This document shows positions 61,641 through 64,000 of a stretch of 64,000 nt of DNA, one piece after another. The stretch covers positions 8,155,105 to 8,219,104 of the forward strand of contig NZ_ABIZ01000001.1 of the NCBI RefSeq assembly GCF_000172155.1. Reading direction: 5' to 3'. Every line of letters starts with the position of its first letter. The first letter of the stretch is position 1. A model generated the notes under the pieces. That model was not told the DNA's origin and made no database searches. It saw only the letters and a program-made list of their open reading frames with translations. The DNA comes from Verrucomicrobium spinosum DSM 4136 = JCM 18804. Lineage in GTDB: Bacteria; Verrucomicrobiota; Verrucomicrobiia; Verrucomicrobiales; Verrucomicrobiaceae. The position numbers were made by a program, and so were the translations under genes.

Positions 61641-62054
61641 ATGAAAATGGAACTCACCGATGTACAGAAACCACACCGTCAGTATGTCATCCGTACCGCA
61701 CTCTTTATGAGTGGTTACGTCCTCGTGAACCTCGCGGCCATCGCAGGGGCATTCGACGACGCGCGAGGGAAGGGGGCCTGGGCCTTGGGCCTTGTGGTCT
61801 CCGCACCCATCATTGGGCAACTCTGGTCTCTGCTCGCCTACATGCGGGATGCCGATGAATACGTGCGCAGCGTGATGGCCCGGACCTTCATCATTGCCAG
61901 TGGACTCGCGATGGCGTTGTTCTGCACTTGGGGATTTCTGGAGACGTATGCCGGTGCCCGCCATGCGCCTGCCTGGCTGATCGTGCCCACTTTCTATGCA
62001 GCATTTGGGCTGGTGACTCTTTTCACCCGCGACTCCCGCCCATCCCAGCCATGA
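61641..62054 (+). CDS. four-TM membrane protein paired with XRE regulator
   Basis: A 137-residue protein with four membrane segments (YVIRTALFMSGYVLVNLAAI, GLVVSAPIIGQLWSLLAYM, RTFIIASGLAMALFCTWGF, WLIVPTFYAAFGLVTLF). The conserved-looking MRDADEYVRSVMARTFIIAS between segments 2 and 3 may be a functional loop. Start ATG 61641 has a good AAGGAGA site; the frame upstream from 61545 is ignored for that reason. The stop overlaps the next gene start by ATGA. Membrane-plus-small-XRE pairs of this type are widespread; function unknown. Confidence 0.8.
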   Translation: MKMELTDVQKPHRQYVIRTALFMSGYVLVNLAAIAGAFDDARGKGAWALGLVVSAPIIGQLWSLLAYMRDADEYVRSVMARTFIIASGLAMALFCTWGFLETYAGARHAPAWLIVPTFYAAFGLVTLFTRDSRPSQP

Positions 62055-62263
62055 AGAACCGACTCAAAGTGCTGCGGGCCGAGCACAATCTGACGCAAGA
62101 CGAGCTGGGCAAAATACTGGGAGTTTCCCGTCAGGCAGTGAATGCCTTGGAAACAGAGAAGCACTCGCCTTCTCTGGATCTCGCTTACCGCATTTCCACC
62201 GTCTTCAAGCAACCCGTGGAGCAGATCTTCCAGAATCCCCACACTGGGGAAGGGGAGAGGTGA
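62051..62263 (+). CDS. small XRE-family DNA-binding regulator
   Basis: A 70-residue HTH protein: MKNRLKVLRAEHNLTQDELG, then KILGVSRQAVNALETEKHSP, then SLDLAYRISTVFKQPVEQIF. This is the short XRE (YozG-type) single-domain pattern with intact recognition helix SRQAVNALE. It is translationally coupled to the membrane protein gene by ATGA. It probably binds the TGACA repeats around the upstream promoter, giving autoregulation; that is inference. Confidence 0.88.
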   Translation: MKNRLKVLRAEHNLTQDELGKILGVSRQAVNALETEKHSPSLDLAYRISTVFKQPVEQIFQNPHTGEGER

Positions 62264-62391
62264 AATTTTCCGCGAGCGGATAGACCATCGGCACCGCTCG
62301 ATGGTCGCTTATCTTATTGTCGGTAAGTTGGATTTTCCCTATGATCGGGCAGGCTTGGCCAACGGGTTAACCCGATTTTCCGGAGAAGAAG

Positions 62392-62802
62392 ATGGCTCTC
62401 CCACCTGACCGGCTTTCTCAAACCCTCCGTCGCTGCGAAGGCTACGGCGAGCTGGGCATGTGGCATCAGTCCTGGGAAGAGCTGGAGGACCTGCCGGATC
62501 AGGATCGCACCCGGTTGCCGGTGTTGATCTGGCGTGTGCGCACGCTGGTGGGAATGGGGTTTCACCGTAACGCGGTCTCGCTGGGTGGCGGTCTGGTGAA
62601 GTCGTTTCCGAACAGTCTCGGGGTCAAAGGCGTCATGTGCGAGGCGCTGATCGCCCTCGCCCGATCAGAAACCCAGACCGGCGACCCCCAAGTGGCGAGG
62701 GAATGCCTGGCCCAATGCCTGGAAATCGATCCGGGCAGGCGGCAGGGGATCTTGAGCATGCCGGAGTTCAGGGACTTTGCCCCGGTGCTTCCAGAGGCCT
62801 GA
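62392..62802 (+). CDS. small TPR-type protein
   Basis: A 136-residue helical protein without signal peptide: CEGYGELGMWHQSWEELEDL (helix pair 1), VLIWRVRTLVGMGFHRNAVS (pair 2), VMCEALIALARSETQTGDPQ and ARECLAQCLEIDPGRRQGI (pair 3). The pattern matches TPRs. The start has a purine-rich site (CCGGAGAAGAAG) directly upstream. Function unknown; no partner gene is coupled. Confidence 0.7.
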   Translation: MALPPDRLSQTLRRCEGYGELGMWHQSWEELEDLPDQDRTRLPVLIWRVRTLVGMGFHRNAVSLGGGLVKSFPNSLGVKGVMCEALIALARSETQTGDPQVARECLAQCLEIDPGRRQGILSMPEFRDFAPVLPEA

Positions 62803-63040
62803 TGAACACCTCCGACATCACGGGTTTAAGGAAAGAATTGAATGGGCATCCGTCAGGGACTTCCGGGCGATGCACCGGCATCTTCGACGCTGGCCAGGCT
62901 GCAGTCCGCCTGAAACAAGGCTTCCAGGCCATTACGAATCTGACAGCAGACCCGGGAACAGCAGCACACGGCATTCATCCACCATGTCGGATATTAGGAA
63001 ATAATCTTTCAGATGACCCCGCCATACCTGCAAACACCAA

Positions 63041-63069
63041 GGGCCGGATTGTTGGAAACAACCCGGCCC
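63041..63069 (-). terminator. probable pdhB terminator
   Basis: GGGCCGG-attgttggaaacaac-CCGGCCC, 7-bp perfect outer stem with TTGTT/AACAA pairing inside, 33 bases past the pdhB stop on the minus strand; followed by TTGGTGTTTG. Confidence 0.6.
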
Positions 63070-63101
63070 CCGATGGGATGTAGGAAACTATCTTTTACAC
63101 C

Positions 63102-64000
63102 TCAGAACATGCCCAGCACCTTGGCCACGACGACGTCGGGGTAGGGGAGCTGGAGCTTCTCGATCGGAGGGCTGTAGAAGGCCGGGGCGTCCAGGGAGCC
63201 GATGCGCTGCACGGGGGCATCGAGATCATCGAAGCAGTGCAGGGAGATGCTGGCGGCAATCTGGGAACTCACGGCGCAGAAGGGCTTGTTCTCATCCACA
63301 CACACGGCGCGATGGGTCTTCCGCACGGATTCGAAGATGGTTTCTTCGTCGAGCGGACGGATGGTACGGAGATCGACCACTTCGCAGCTGATGCCGTGCT
63401 CTTCTTCCAGGATGCGGGCAGCCTCAAGACAGGTGTTCACCGCCCGGCCATGGGAGATGAGGGAGACATCCGTGCCTTCCCGCTTCACATCGGCCACGCC
63501 GAGCGGGATGAAGAGTTCACCGTCAGGCAGCTCGGAGTTTTCCGGCACGTCCCATTCCTGGCCGTAGAGCACAGTGCTCTCCATGAACATCACGGGGTCA
63601 TTGTCGCGGATGGCCGCCTTCATGAGGCCCTTGGCATCATACGCGTTGGAGGGGCAAACGCACTTCATGCCCGGGAAGGAGGCCATGATGTTTTCCGGCG
63701 TGTGGGAGTGGGTGGCTCCCACGTTGGTGCCGCCGTTGGCAGGACCACGAAGAACGATGGGGCAGTTGATCAAACCGCCGGACATATAACGGACCATGCC
63801 AGCGTTGTTGATGATCTGGTCCCAAGCAACGGTGTAGAAGCTCCAGAACATGAGTTCCATCACCGGGCGAACGCCGAGCATGGAAGCTCCGACGCCCATG
63901 CCGATGAAACCGGCTTCACTGATGGGAGTGTCAATGATGCGCTTGTCGCCCCATTTGGCCCAAAGGCCTTCAGTGACTTTGTAGGCACCATTGTACTGGG
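63102..64000 (-). CDS. pdhB: pyruvate dehydrogenase E1 beta subunit, partial
   Basis: This is the 3' portion (about 299 residues) of an E1-beta type 2-oxoacid dehydrogenase subunit; the gene continues past the window edge. It reads TPISEAGFIGMGVGASMLGV (with the conserved Glu of the thiamine site), MFWSFYTVAWDQIINNAGMV, RYMSGGLINCPIVLRGPANG, HSHTPENIMASFPGMKCVCP, EVVDLRTIRPLDEETIFESV and a regular E1-beta C-terminus. The substrate is most likely pyruvate; a branched-chain E1 beta cannot be excluded without the alpha subunit. No neighbouring alpha gene is inside the window. Confidence 0.88.
   Translation of the reverse strand, partial: QYNGAYKVTEGLWAKWGDKRIIDTPISEAGFIGMGVGASMLGVRPVMELMFWSFYTVAWDQIINNAGMVRYMSGGLINCPIVLRGPANGGTNVGATHSHTPENIMASFPGMKCVCPSNAYDAKGLMKAAIRDNDPVMFMESTVLYGQEWDVPENSELPDGELFIPLGVADVKREGTDVSLISHGRAVNTCLEAARILEEEHGISCEVVDLRTIRPLDEETIFESVRKTHRAVCVDENKPFCAVSSQIAASISLHCFDDLDAPVQRIGSLDAPAFYSPPIEKLQLPYPDVVVAKVLGMF

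Noticed and set aside
1-64000. tRNA, rRNA, transposase, integrase or prophage genes
   Set aside because: I looked for cloverleaf arms with GGTTCGA-type loops and for DDE or tyrosine recombinase motifs and saw none that hold up.

Overview
The window is about 64 kb of GC-rich, densely coded bacterial chromosome. It carries no rRNA, tRNA, CRISPR array, transposase or phage gene that I can recognise. The mix of genes suggests a member of the Verrucomicrobiota, probably Verrucomicrobiales: a GYF-domain hydrolase, very large secreted TPR proteins, a BlaI/M56 regulator pair, a Tat-exported FAD oxidoreductase, a sialate O-acetylesterase-like enzyme, a mannosylfructose-phosphate synthase-like enzyme, and short DUF1328/DUF3096 membrane proteins. 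This placement is inference, because no phylogenetic marker gene is present.

Layout. 0.2-9.1 kb: a plus-strand set of envelope and secreted proteins (DUF3592-like, GYF plus alpha/beta hydrolase, DUF3142-like, 1195-aa TPR). 9.8-13.5 kb: a minus-strand adenylate cyclase followed by a beta-helix/leucine-rich-variant repeat protein. 13.6-17.4 kb: DNA repair (3-methyladenine glycosylase, uvrB) flanking two tiny lipoproteins. 18.0-24.8 kb: an unknown secreted protein, transketolase, and a two-gene disaccharide unit made of a mannosylfructose-phosphate synthase-like GT4 and a phosphatase fused to a glycosidase-like domain. 25.3-30.5 kb: an FAD oxidoreductase divergent from a BlaI repressor and an unusual M56 sensor, then a sialate esterase. 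30.7-36.8 kb: lactate permease, a run of small membrane and lipoproteins, and a CHASE3-type histidine kinase. 37-40.6 kb: a divergent RtcB ligase, GNAT acetyltransferase, two His-rich secreted peptides and a HAD phosphatase. 40.7-45.9 kb: a complete manganese-type ABC uptake operon led by an outer-membrane barrel gene, divergent from mntR, with two matching palindromic operators between them. 47.2-58.3 kb: a surface-glycan island. 58.5-64 kb: a broken sialidase-like gene, LMW phosphatase, toxin-antitoxin pair, bioB, a membrane/XRE regulator pair, a TPR protein and the 3' part of pdhB.

The most distinctive part is the glycan island. One 1982-residue protein joins a methyltransferase, nine 37-residue repeats, two GT2 domains, a GT4 domain and a second methyltransferase. 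Facing it is an operon encoding a sulfotransferase, a TylF-type methyltransferase and a tandem GT2 protein. All three operon proteins carry what looks like the same N-terminal beta-sandwich module in front of unrelated catalytic domains, which suggests a shared docking or glycan-recognition part.

Two families of non-coding repeats lie in the intergenic gaps: a cruciform-forming palindrome near 17.5-18.0 kb, and an element of about 60 bp containing AAAGCGG...GCACTCCAAA at 9.2, 9.4, 9.7, 17.7 and (decayed) 25.2 kb. All family assignments come from reading motifs by eye; no database search was run.
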